Assembly (NCBI RefSeq): GCF_020921035.1
Contig: NC_063160.1
Coordinates: forward strand, 1,694,501 to 1,758,500
Direction of reading: 5' to 3'
Length of the DNA: 64,000 nt
Source: Rhodamnia argentea
Lineage: Eukaryota > Streptophyta > Magnoliopsida > Myrtales > Myrtaceae
The position numbers and the translations under genes were made by a program. Every line of letters begins with the position of its first letter. Within the stretch, counting starts at the first letter, position 1. The notes beneath the pieces were generated by a model. The model was not told the origin of the DNA. It was given only the letters and a program-made list of their open reading frames with translations, and made no database searches. Positions 36,050-46,293 of the stretch are shown here, piece by piece.

Positions 36050-37637
36050 GAAATCGACATCGGTTTATTTAGCGGCTCTTGTCGGAAACCTCGGTCGTTA
36101 CCTTGTTGGAATATCGATCGCCTAGTTGTCACCGCCGCTCACCGTTGTCGCCGTTCTCCGCCCATGACGGTGCCATACGCAACTAACGCCATAGCCGCCC
36201 GCGGCCGCCTCTAGCCATTCGTGCCCTAGTCGTGACCACCTTTGGCCGTTCGGTATCCCGTTCCGTCTGTTTGTTCATCCGATTGTTCGTCTATTTGATT
36301 TCTCGCTTCGTTGAGGCAATTAGATCTCTATCCTTATTACTATACTTTCTATGATTACGAATGCGAATGTTTGATTCTGATGATTGATGAGTTGTGGTAG
36401 AGGATTTGGATATCAATTTGAGATATACTGTATATAAGGATCGTGTTTGCCTTGGTAGGGTTCTGATATTTGTCATTGATATGAGATATGATTGGTTGTC
36501 CGGACGATCCTCGATTACGTAATGTTATAATTGGTTTAGTCATTTGGAATAGAAATCTACCGCTTGGTATAATCCACTCATTCCGATAGTTGAAACCCTT
36601 TTTTCGGATCAAAAGTATGTCGGCTACTTCGATTCCAGTACAACAACGTCTCTATGGTGAGCCTCCGTGGATTGGTAGGTCTATATGAGAGCATGTTCAT
36701 GTCCGACCTAACAGCCATTGAGAACCCGATATAAGATCATTCGATCGAGGTTTTATGTGGAATAGGGACCTCCAATTGGTTTAGTTGCCTTTGAGTTCGT
36801 GGTCATTTCTTGCCGTGGGATATCAGGATGGTTAGGTCCTATTCCACCTCACCAATTCAATGCGCTTGGGATCGCGAATGATGAAGATGATAATGAGGTA
36901 TTCATTCCTCATACATGTTCGATATTTAGGTTCGAAGAGGAATGAAGTATGAGCAGATGGCAATGGAGCTATTAGTACTCGAAGTAGTTTAGTTTCCTTG
37001 TAATTACTCCTATGTAGTACTCCTCTCATGTAAATGTTGTAAATAATTGAAGTGGCTGCATGAATATGTAAGAAAGAGTAGTGAATGTAGTTGAATAAAC
37101 GAGATATGAATAAAAGGTTGTTGTTTGGCATGTGTGTTATCCGGTTAGCGAAACTATTAAAGGCCATACCCTTTTGTATAAGCATGCCTGCCATTAGATG
37201 TTTTGTTGTTTGACATGCACTTGTGCCCGTATGGCCATCCTATTTGATTTTTCTATTTATAAGCTTCCACATAAGCCATCGTACTACGATTAAGGAAATA
37301 TTAAATAAAGAAGAGAGCGGGGTTTTGGAAAGCCTTTCCATCGGGGTTTCGGCGGTATGGGACGCTACAATATAGAGATAAGGTGGACGCGTGGAGCATG
37401 GGGTGGTGTTGTACGTTATGCTGGCGGGGTTCCCAACGTTCACTATCGCGAGTCTTCTTGCTGGTGTCGCTGGTGGTGAAGGATCCGCTCATGAAGATGC
37501 TATGTAAGGCTGCTTCCCGAAGGCTCTTTGCTGATCAAGTCCTAAGCAAGTCTTGTGTTTTTCTCAGCCATTTAGTCAACTTCTTCTTCTTCTCTAGGGG
37601 GTTTAACTCTTTAAGTGAAGTGAAAACCAATCTTGAA

Positions 37638-38463
37638 GGCCTAATACCCAAAAAAACTCCAACTTTAGCATTTGAGACAATTATATCCAAAACTTTTTTT
37701 TGTCTCATAAAAAACCTCCAACTTTTATTTTTGTCCCAATTTCACGGGTCTAATACCCAAAAAAACCCTCAACTTTAGCATCTGTCCCAATTATATTCAA
37801 ATTTTTTTTTTGTTCATAAAAAATCTTCAACTTTTATTTTATCCCAATTCTACCACCATTAGTCTTCCGTCTACAATCACCGTTAGTTAATCCTACGTGG
37901 CGCAAGTTTCCTCGTCGAACTTACCAATGAATTTTCGAAACTTAGAAATAGTAGGTTTCGGGGACAACGGGGTTTTAGATCGTTAGTCCAAATATCTACA
38001 TATCTAGCCTTTTTTGGGCTCCCGAGTATCGAAGAGAATACGAAACGTGTCGTCTTAAGTGACTCTATATCTCCCAGCAACATGTAAGGGAAGCAAACTA
38101 CAGAAGAGAAGTATGGAAGTTTTTTCATGTTAGCTTTACTAAGGTGTGATTCATTAACAACGTAAAAATGCCATATATGATTAACTAATGGTAATTGTAG
38201 ATGGAAGGCTAACAATGATAGAATTGGGACAAAAGTAACAATTGAAGGGTTTTTATGAGACAAAAAAATAATTTTGGATATAATTAGGACATATGCTAAA
38301 GTTGAGGGTTTTTTTGGAACTAGGCCGGTAGAACTGGGACAAAAGTAAAAGTTTGGGGTAGAATTGAGACAAATGTAAAAGTTGAAGGTTTTTTATGATA
38401 CAAAAATTTATTGGGTAGAATTGTCATAAATACTAAAGTTGAATGGTTTTTTGGATATTGGAC
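37638..38463. mobile_element. fold-back MITE, family B, copy 2 (Mutator-like)
   Basis: 826 bp. Termini GGCCTAATACCC and, inward from the right, GTCCAATATCC. The 11-mer CCAATCTTGAA flanks both ends exactly (37627-37637, 38464-38474), within the long-duplication range of Mutator-like elements. Both arms are internally doubled: the CTAATACCCAAAAAA...GTCCCAATT unit starts at 37641 and again at 37750. The interior matches 588-1436 in inverse orientation. Confidence 0.85.
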
Positions 38464-38622
38464 CCAATCTTGAAAGCTCCATTTTTGCAGAGATTCACCT
38501 TCAATTAGTGACCTTTTAGAACATCTAAACATGCAAAACCATTTCATATTTATCAAACTTGTTTCAAATTTATGACCCACTACGATTCATCTAATCCTAG
38601 CTTCGATCATAAAATCGTTTAA

Positions 38623-40140
38623 GGGCACACATGACAATATTTCTGCTTTAGAAATCAACTTATGGCTATTGAAGTTTGTTTATAAAACAAACAAAAAAGT
38701 TGTATTTTCCAATCCCATATAGGATTGATAGAAGAGTGCAAATTCTTTTATTAGTTTGAATGCTACTATAATATTTCAAAATAAAGAAATGGGCAAGTAG
38801 GCTAAACCTTACTATATTCGCATGCGGGTGTGCGATTTGACGTGATTATTAGATGCACTTAGCATTTTGCGTGCCACGGACGGAAATAAACCTTAATCAA
38901 CAATATTTTTTTATTTCGAAATTAATTATTTTATAATTATATTTCATTATTTTTTTTATTGTGATTGTTTGGACACGTATAGTTGTGTCTAAATGGAGGT
39001 CATCAGACACTAACGATTGTGTCCAAATGGCTATCATCACACATGAACGGTCATATCCGAATTGCAATTTTTAGACATGAATAAGTGCAATTTTTCGGAT
39101 AAGAATAGGTGCGTTCATATATGGGCGGTTCAGACACCAAGAGGTGTGTTCTATTAGCATCATATAATGGACAGTTATGTTCATTTTTGGGAGTTACTTT
39201 TTATTCTTTCGTTTTCCTTTAAAAGAGAGACATTCATCTTTCCATTGTTTCGTAGAGAATTTCAGGAGATTTACTGGAATTTTTATCTAGTATTCTCATC
39301 TTGACTTTGTTGTATCCTGAAGAAAATTTGCAAGAAGCCAATAGCAACTTCGTGGTGCAAATTGATCACAAAAGAGAGTGATTATATGTCTCAAAGTCCG
39401 ACTACATTGTTACTCCATTTCTTCCAATATTTTTCCAAAATTGGCAGTAAGTTAATTTTTATGCTTTTACTCATAAGCAGAAGTTGATTTTTCTACTTAT
39501 ACTCTAGAAGTTGATTTCTGATTAGAGAAATTCGTTTGGTAATGATTGAAAATTTTTACTACTGGGACATTATTAACACAAAATCTTATGCAAAAATTAT
39601 TATCCGTGATCGAAAAATTTCTACTTCATATGTATTTTTTTTAAATTTCTTTAAAAGTAAAAAAAATTATTATTTATTTTTTAATCTTTCGGTCGGAGAT
39701 GGCGGCAAATGGTGGCGGTTGGTGGTGGTTGCGATGGTGGTCGGCAATTGTCGGTGGTGGAGGTTGGTAGTGATTGGTTGTTGGCGGCGGTGGTCGCTGC
39801 GACGGTGCCGCGGTGGTCGGCGATGGGCGGCGGGTGGCGAAGGTCGGTGGTAGGTGGCGACGGCAGAAGTGTAGTTGGGAGAGAGATGCTGAAAGTGAAA
39901 AGAGGTCGGAGAGATATTGATGTTGAGAGATTTTTACTTATGAAGAAAAAGTAATTTTTTTTAACTTCTGGAATTAGCTCAAAAATAACTTTAGAAATAG
40001 AAATTTACTTCAAAAGTAGAAATATAATGTTGCGTAACAAAAAAGATTCTGCTTTAGATGTAGCATTATCAAACGGATTTATACTTCAAAAGCACTTATA
40101 GAGCAAAAATTTATTTCCAAAAATGTTACCATGCGCATTC
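38623..40140. mobile_element. PIF/Harbinger-type MITE, copy 3, itself interrupted
   Basis: 1518 bp. Termini GGGCACACATGACAATATTT and, inward from the right, GAATGCGCATGGTAACATTT; TAA directly outside both ends (38620-38622, 40141-40143). The right part (39460-40140) aligns with the inverted sequence of 21275-22137, including ACATTATTAACACAAAATCTT and a G/T-rich core at 39700-39880. It is longer than its 863-bp sister because of an insert at about 38665-39455. Confidence 0.8.
38665..39455. mobile_element. insertion within PIF-type MITE copy 3, possibly a solo LTR
   Basis: About 790 bp absent from the sister element. Near its left side TGTATTTTCCAATCCCATAT resembles the start of a copia-type LTR, and the middle (38990-39170) has repeated GTGTCCAAATGG and CGGTTCAGACACC-like motifs. 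The exact ends and target duplication were not resolved. Confidence 0.4.
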
Positions 40141-40550
40141 TAACCGTCTCACGTTTGAAACGATGCACGATGCAAAGCATCCATGATTGAGTAGCTACAA
40201 AGGAGCATAATCGACAGATCTCATCTAATTCAACACTTCTACCGTATATAAGTGCAGAGTAATCTTGCGAGGGCAAGTCGCCCTCGCATGGCCTCGCCGG
40301 TTTAAGTGAGGGTGACCCTTGCCCAACGCCAGCCCAGCCCTCACTTGAGGTTGGCAATGGCCTGGGGAGGGAAGGGAAGAGGAAAGATAAATAAAAAAAA
40401 ATAAGAAAGAAAAGAGAAAAAAAGAAAAGAAAAATCAAAATAATGAAGGATGAAATACCCTTAGATTAAGTTCTTCTTTGAAATAATTTGAACACTTCAG
40501 ATTCTTATTTGAAACAAAGTTCACTTCGGGCCCTTATTTGAAATTTTCCC

Positions 40551-41300
40551 TATACAAACATATATGTGTACGTCCTTACCAAAAAAAACATATATGTGTA
40601 CGTCTCGTCTAAAATGGCATGAAATCGCAAAAAATTAAACTGATTTTTCGAAAATGAAGGATAAATAATTTAATGGATCAGTATCACCAAACATATCGAA
40701 TTGATAAATCCATTTCACTTTTACCTCAAATAATTTTTTTTTTCATTAAAAATTCTACACTCATATACATGCCTCACATTTATTTCTAAATTTATTTCTC
40801 AGCCACATAAAATTATGGATGCTCACCGATTTTCAAAACTTGGGAAGCTCTATGGGCTAAATTAAGATATTCTAGCGGATTTCTCAATCCAAAACTTCGT
40901 TGATTTGGGATTTTTTGTGACGTAAAAATTAGTTTGAGTCAAGTACTACACAGTGTACCAATTCAAGATTTTTGGTGACACAAAAGTTTGTTTGAGGAAA
41001 AAAGGCGGCACAAGAGTGTACCGGTCACCGAATTTCTCGTGACATGAAAATTAGTTTGGATTAAATGTAAGAGGAGCTCAATTTTTTTTTTTGGTGTTAG
41101 CTCGGGTTTAAATATGGAAAACCTATTATTGTGAAAATTGAAAAAAGATGCTGACAAATGTACAAATAAATTCAAACAACAAAGAAAAACATAAAAAGCC
41201 ACGTGGCATAATATGAATTTTTTTGTTTTGGTACCAATTTTTCATTTTCCGTAAAAGAAAAGAAATTCAATTTGAGTTTCCAAAACCCTAACCAAAGAAA
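40551..41300. other. intergenic, upstream of uL15m gene
   Basis: AT-rich. A 17-bp direct repeat ACATATATGTGTACGTC lies at 40558 and 40588. No gene seen. Confidence 0.5.
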
Positions 41301-41333
41301 CGACGACAGAGAGAGAGAGAGAAGCAAGGAACG

Positions 41334-44300
41334 ATGATCCGCAGAAGACTCTCTTCCCTCCTCTCCTCTTCACTCTCCAGACCACCCTCCCTCCCCTCAA
41401 GGCCTCCATCGCGACCTCCTCCTCCTCCGCCGCCGCTCCCGCTCCCACCCTCGCCGCCGCTCCGGTTCCGTCGGCCTCAGCATTTTCACCTCCTCCCGGG
41501 CTCTGCAATCGCCAGTCGCGGGCAATGCGGCGGCGTCAGGGCTTACAGCTTGCTGAGCTTGAACGACCTCAGGGACCGGCAGCCGAAGAAGCAGAAGAAG
41601 CGGAAAGGGCGCGGGATCGGTTCCGGTTTGGGGAAGACCGCGGGGAGGGGCCACAAGGGGCAGAAGGCGAGGGGGACCATGAAGTTCGGCTTCGAGGGCG
41701 GGCAGACGCCGCTCCGCCGCCGCGTGCCGAAGCGGGGGTTCAAGAACCCTTTTAGCCTCACTTTCCAGGTGCGCCTTCGTGGGTTGATCTCATCGCCTTC
41801 TGCTTTGTTCTTGTGGAGCAATTGGTGAGTTGCTTGTGGATTGTGGGTGATGACGCCGACATTTGGAGTGTTTTAAGACTGGGGATCGTTGTGACGATTA
41901 TGGAGTGTGGTGCTTCCGGTTTTATTTGGATGTACACTTGAATGTCGCTCGAAATGACTGGAGAGAAGTTTATTCCGACAATATCAATACGAATTTCTAG
42001 CAGTTTTCTGGGACAGCTCGCTGGTAGTAGTAGTAGTGCTCTCAGAATCTAGTGAGCATAAGGTGTTATCTTGACCATTGGATTTTCACTGTTGGTCTGG
42101 GACAGCAAAGCTGGGTAGATGTTGCTCATATAATGTCTGGTGGCAAAGAAATGTTGATTTAGTTGATCCTTCCATTGATTATTTCCCCTAGATTACGGTT
42201 TACAGATGTTTCTAAATCAAATATCATAGACATCTCTTTTACTTTCTACTGTTGTGATTGTGCTAAATAATGAGACTTATTGAGAATACTTTATCCGCCC
42301 TGTTTTTGACTGATTCGCTTCAGACAGCTATATCTATTTTCAACCTTTTTTAAGGAGCACTTTATATTTTTTTTCCTAACTCTCTGTCCTCTTTGCTTGG
42401 TGGTTTACTCCCACCTGCTGTGCAGCCGGTTGGATTGGGGAAACTTGCAAAGCTCATAAATGCTGGGAAAATCGATTCCTCTGAGTTAATTACGATGAAA
42501 ACTCTCAAGGTATTGCCATTGCATATACTTGAATTTCAGCCCTGCATATTATGGGCATTGCTTCAAATTGGTTACAATTGTTCTTGTGATAGGATGTAGG
42601 GGCTATAGGGAAGCAGATTAAGGATGGAGTTAGATTGATGGGACGAGGTGCTGAGCAAATACAGTGGCCAATTCACCTGGAGGTAACTGTGTTTCTAAAC
42701 CTCTTCCTTTCTTACTGACCCTGCGCCATGTGCACAAGGAAAATGTCCTCATTTACTTTAAGTTCTTTTTTGGTTGGATGAGATGAAATGTACAAATGGG
42801 GTGCAAACTCTTCCAGAAGTGAACTTAAGGTGTAGAACCTTGGGAATTGAGTTTTACTAAGGGAAAATGATGACTTTCAGATTTAGTTAATTGCATTTTT
42901 ACTGTACCAAAAGTTCATAAGGTATAATGAATCAATCCAGAGACAAAGTAGGTCTTCATTGTCCTTTGAAAAAAAGAAAAATAAAACAAGGTCCTGCTGT
43001 TTGTCTTTCTCCACAAAATCCAAAAAGCATGAAGATGTTTGGGTGGGGTGCATCTTTTCTAATTCAAATGTTTAATATCATTACAATTTCATATAGAAAA
43101 AGCAATAGATGGTGGTTGTCTAAATAAGAAAAAGTGAAAGACTGCAGCTTTCCTGCCTATGTACAATGCAATCGTAATTGGTCAATCACTTCACCCTCTG
43201 ATTTTCCAATTATCCTTTGTAAATTGTGTTGGGTTGATGCAACATAGGTATAATACATTCATTTGGGAGATCATTAAGAGAGAGCCCAACTCCAAACTAA
43301 TTAATATATCTAGTTGGGTCGCTTTGTTCGCTTAAAAGCTTAAGCCAATGAGTTATGACCCAACTAGGATACATTAACTACACCACATCTCGGATGTGGC
43401 ACTTCTTATCCTCACACATGCGCCTTAACAAATCTTCTCCTCTCGTGTGAGCCCCTTGTGTTAGTCCCACTCCCCCTTAATCCAGGTATTCCCTCAATTG
43501 CCTTGGCCCAACCTAGCTTAGTGGGATGTCGGGGAACCATCCGCCACCTTGATTATGGAGTCCTGTTCTAGAGATATACGCCAAACATCGATACACATTT
43601 GGAATGGGCTACCAATAAACCATTGGCACTGGTATCACTTATTGCATCGATGTAGTAGAGGTCTAATCCTTTATAGGGGAGATCACCAAGCTGGAGCTTA
43701 ATTTCGAGTCCGTCAACATATCTAGTTGTACCCACTTTCATTCAAAAACTTAAGCAATGAGATATAGGTTAACAAGGATCACAATACAACACATTCCCCA
43801 TGTGAGATGTTTTGCTTGACACTCACGTGTGGACCTTAACAAACAGATCCTCTGGACAATTGACAGGAAGAATTTAGCCTGTTTACCTTTCCTAACAGCG
43901 AGGGCAACTGCCGGGGCCTCTTTAGACTTTCTTAACTTCTCCGAGGGAAGTTCCTTGGTCTTTAAGTAATTCCTGTGTGATAGAAGGCCTTACTACTCAT
44001 GATACCTGATTCAGGATAGGTAAAAGACGCCTTCTCAGGGGCTTGAAAAATTGTTTTTGGAAATTCGCTAAGTAAACTCGTCGTGATTTTTTGGGTATTT
44101 AAATTCCTTTCCATAGGTGACAAATGTAAGTCCTTTCTTCATGTGACATTGATTTACCTTCCTCTCGAGGTTCTTGATTTTATTGTTGTACTGATGCCAG
44201 TCACATTTCTTGGAGGAACTTGTTCATTATTGATGTTTACTTCGTTTTTTTCCACTTGTATATTTGGGATATTTATATGGGCAAACTGCCTTTCTTGTTG

Positions 44301-44843
44301 AGTGGTTCTTTGCATTTCTTTAATTTGGCGACATGATACTTGACTACCACGTGCATTTACATGCATAGCTCATCTGTTTTGTTGCCAAAGAGTATGATCA
44401 CCTGTTCTCAAGGATTATTCTGGTGCAAATTCTTTGCGGGTCCATAGCCCAAAAGCAACATACCAACTGATGTTTCCTAAGTATGATGATGCCAATCGTC
44501 TTGACACTTTTGAATAATTCAGAGCTCATAGCACATGCTTGATGCTCGCGAAAGAAAACTGACAATTTGATCGCATCTCCAGGTGTCAAGGGTTACTATT
44601 TGGGCGAAAGCAGCAGTAGAAGCTGCTGGCGGCTCCGTCAGAAGAGTGTACTACAACAAGTTGGGCTTGCGGGCATTGGTTAAACCGGAGTGGTTCGAGA
44701 AGAAAGGCAGGTTGCTGCCAAAACCAGCCAGGCCTCCTCCAAAACAGATGGACAAGGTCGATAGCATAGGCCGATTGCCTGCCCCGACAAAACCCATTCC
44801 GTTCTTAACCGAGGAAAAGGAGGCTGTGGCTACTCTGTCATGA
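41334..44843 (+). CDS. MRPL15: mitochondrial ribosomal protein uL15m, 289 aa
   Basis: Component of the large subunit of the mitochondrial ribosome. Exons 41334-41768, 42426-42509, 42593-42682 and 44583-44843 (435, 84, 90 and 261 nt), all GT-AG and all in phase 0. Residues 1-70 are Arg/Ser/Pro-rich with almost no acidic residues, a mitochondrial presequence. The L15 signature follows: LSLNDLRD, then [19 protein letters not shown] and [18 protein letters not shown]; the C-terminal domain ([21 protein letters not shown]) is in the last exon. Total length fits plant L15m. The 5' UTR carries a short (GA)n tract just before the ATG. Intron 3 (1.9 kb) contains a diverged pair of repeat copies. A plastid location is less likely from the presequence, but targeting is inference. 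Confidence 0.93.
43240..43860. repeat. pair of diverged direct repeats in uL15m intron 3
   Basis: GGGAGATCATTAAGAGAGAG...AACTAATTAATATATCTAGTTGGGT... at about 43266-43434 and GGGAGATCACCAAGCTGGAG...ATATCTAGTTGTACCC... at about 43678-43843 share order and sequence (CTTAAGCCAATGAGTTAT / CTTAAGCAATGAGATAT; CATGCGCCTTAAC / CGTGTGGACCTTAAC). They look like two remnants of one retroelement LTR; identity not established. Confidence 0.6.
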
Positions 44844-45132
44844 TGGTTAAACAAATTGTTTGCGATACAAAGTGCCCTTAATTTTTGTTTAATAAATTTG
44901 CAGGCTAGATTATGTAAGCTTTTTAGATGTTCTTCTTTTGGTAATTGTACGCCGATGGATGAAGGAAAAATGCTGAAACTGGGTTTTACTAATCTTCATC
45001 TGCTTACTCCTCCTCTCACGAGGAGTGTACTTTTTCTTTGTACGTTTTGATTTATTTTGGAAAAAAAGAAGTAAGAATTTTTCAATCATGCATTCATCTG
45101 CAAATATGCAAGTCTTAGACTGGCTGTGGATT
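44844..45132. other. 3' UTR and flank of uL15m gene
   Basis: Contains AATAAATTT near 44890, a plausible polyadenylation signal, followed by spacer up to the Mutator-like MITE. Confidence 0.5.
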
Positions 45133-45540
45133 TAGGGAAAAATCTAAATAATGGCATGAAGTGTTCTTATTATTTCAAAAAGGGACATGATTAAGGGTAT
45201 ATTTGTCATTTTAAATATTGTTATTTTTTAAAAAATTTTCTGTCTTTCTTCCTTTGTTTTTTTACCCTATCTTTTCGCCGGTGGCTGGTCTAAGGCAATG
45301 GCCAGCCATTGGTGAGGGTCGGGCGAGGCCACCGTCGACGGTCGTGGGGGATGGGCTCGTTGGTCGCAAATAAAAAGAAAAAGAAATGAGAAAAAAGGAA
45401 AAAAAAATTGAATGACGAAAATATTTTTGGTCATATTCTTTTTTTAAACAGAAAAAGATCTTCATATTTTTATTTGAAAAAAAAATCTTATTTCATGTTT
45501 TTTTTTTAAGAAAATGAGGACATTTCAAATCGTTATTTAT
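45133..45540. mobile_element. Mutator-like MITE, family C
   Basis: Left terminus GGGAAAAATCTAAATAATGG followed by CATGAAGTGTTCTTATTATT; GC-rich core 45275-45365 (GAGGGTCGGGCGAGGCC); right arm read inward GAAAATGATATAAATAACG then AAATGTCCTCATTTTC. About 408 bp. A target duplication is not convincing at this diverged copy. Confidence 0.65.
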
Positions 45541-45729
45541 ATCATTTTCATTGATTTTATTTTAGATGAACGAAATATTTGATTTTATTTTTTAGTACTT
45601 GCCGCTCATAGTTTGCTAGAGCTAGCAATGAGTATCATTTAGGTTAACTTTATAAATGGGACTAAAGTTTTACTTGGCAAGTATAATTAGACTAGATTTT
45701 GTATGTTTCACGAAGATCGAATAGTTTGT

Positions 45730-45732
<3 letters not shown>

Positions 45733-45760
<28 letters not shown>
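45733..45760. repeat. (AT)n microsatellite
   Basis: About 14 uninterrupted AT dinucleotides. Confidence 0.95.
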
Positions 45761-45764
<4 letters not shown>

Positions 45765-46255
45765 AAATAAATTACTTAGATTGCTTGAAATAAACGAACT
45801 TTGATAATTCATAGATGAAAATATTTTGCGTTCATTAATTTCTATAAGCCATAGAAATGATTATTTTCAGAAATATTATTTAAATCATTCATTTTTTATG
45901 TAATAAACGAACTTTGATAATTAATTTTTTTTTTCAATTTGTCCCTCGCATTACCAAATCCTAAATTTTGGCAACGAAAGCTTTCATTTTTCGTTAAACC
46001 TTTGACACTTTTTTGCACCGAGATTCCATTGTCTTCTCAACTTTTTCGTTTTTAAATGTACGTATGTATAACTATTTTGTAAGAGAAAACAGCAAGAAAA
46101 TAAATGGAAATGCGGAAAAATTCTCAAATTTTAATGTCAAAACAGAGGAAAGTCCAAAAACGGAAAACGACGATGAGGGCGCCAGTTTCCACCACAAACA
46201 AGAACCACCTCAGTCCATGAGATAACTGGCTCTTCTCTTCCTCTCTTGGAGCGTT

Positions 46256-46258
<3 letters not shown>

Positions 46259-46287
<29 letters not shown>
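46259..46287 (+). promoter_or_regulatory. (GA)n tract in FBN5 5' UTR
   Basis: About 14 GA dinucleotides ending at the start codon (GAGAGATGGC). Comparable GA/CT tracts precede the start codons of the uL15m, BolA2 and 56271 genes. Confidence 0.8.

Positions 46288-46293
<6 letters not shown>

Larger units (their letters stand above)
35622..37369 (+). mobile_element. solo LTR (1.75 kb) inserted in the PPCK pseudogene
   Basis: Begins TGATGACCCGAAAATCCTCA and ends GGTATGGGACGCTACA. Flanked by ATGTA (35617-35621) and ATATA (37370-37374), a 4/5 target duplication, and it interrupts the kinase sequence between RREY and KVDAWS. An internal TATA box (TATAAATA, 36042-36049) with a dense upstream G-box cluster marks a likely U3 promoter, which fixes the orientation as plus. 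No gag/pol frame. Ty3/gypsy affinity is suggested by length and the GACCCG start (inference). Confidence 0.75.
35400..37560 (+). pseudogene. PPCK: PEP carboxylase kinase-like (CDPK-related) kinase fragment, disrupted
   Basis: Segment 1 (35408-35621) reads PIAHCHRHGVVHLDIKPKN then LFDSRGQLRLTDFGSAE, then after a frameshift near 35561 GVVGTLYYVAP and RREY. Segment 2 (37382-37560) resumes KVDAWSMG, frameshifts near 37401 to VVLYVMLAGFPTFT, lacks about 25 codons, and continues VKDPLMKMLCKAASRR and ADQVL. The order and the DFGSAE motif match PPCK-type kinases, which phosphorylate PEP carboxylase. The catalytic loop is degraded: HRD is HLD and the KPDN Asp is Lys. The N-lobe is missing, and a 1.75-kb LTR splits the gene. 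Non-functional. The fragment is enclosed by Mutator-like arms, so it is probably a captured copy, not an ancestral gene. Confidence 0.75.
35111..40550. mobile_element. probable Pack-MULE with captured PPCK fragment and three nested insertions
   Basis: The left terminus GGGAAAAAAAAATCTCAAAT and the right terminus (read inward) GGGAAAATTTCAAATAAGGG are the family C termini. They are directly flanked by TAAACAAAT (35102-35110) and TATACAAAC (40551-40559), a 7/9 target duplication. Left arm and GC-rich core 35111-35395; matching core and right arm about 40260-40550. Between them lie a PEP-carboxylase-kinase-like pseudogene and three later insertions: solo LTR 35622-37369, MITE 37638-38463, MITE 38623-40140. 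Without these the element would be about 1.33 kb. The join is inference: two independent half-elements could look alike. Confidence 0.55.
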
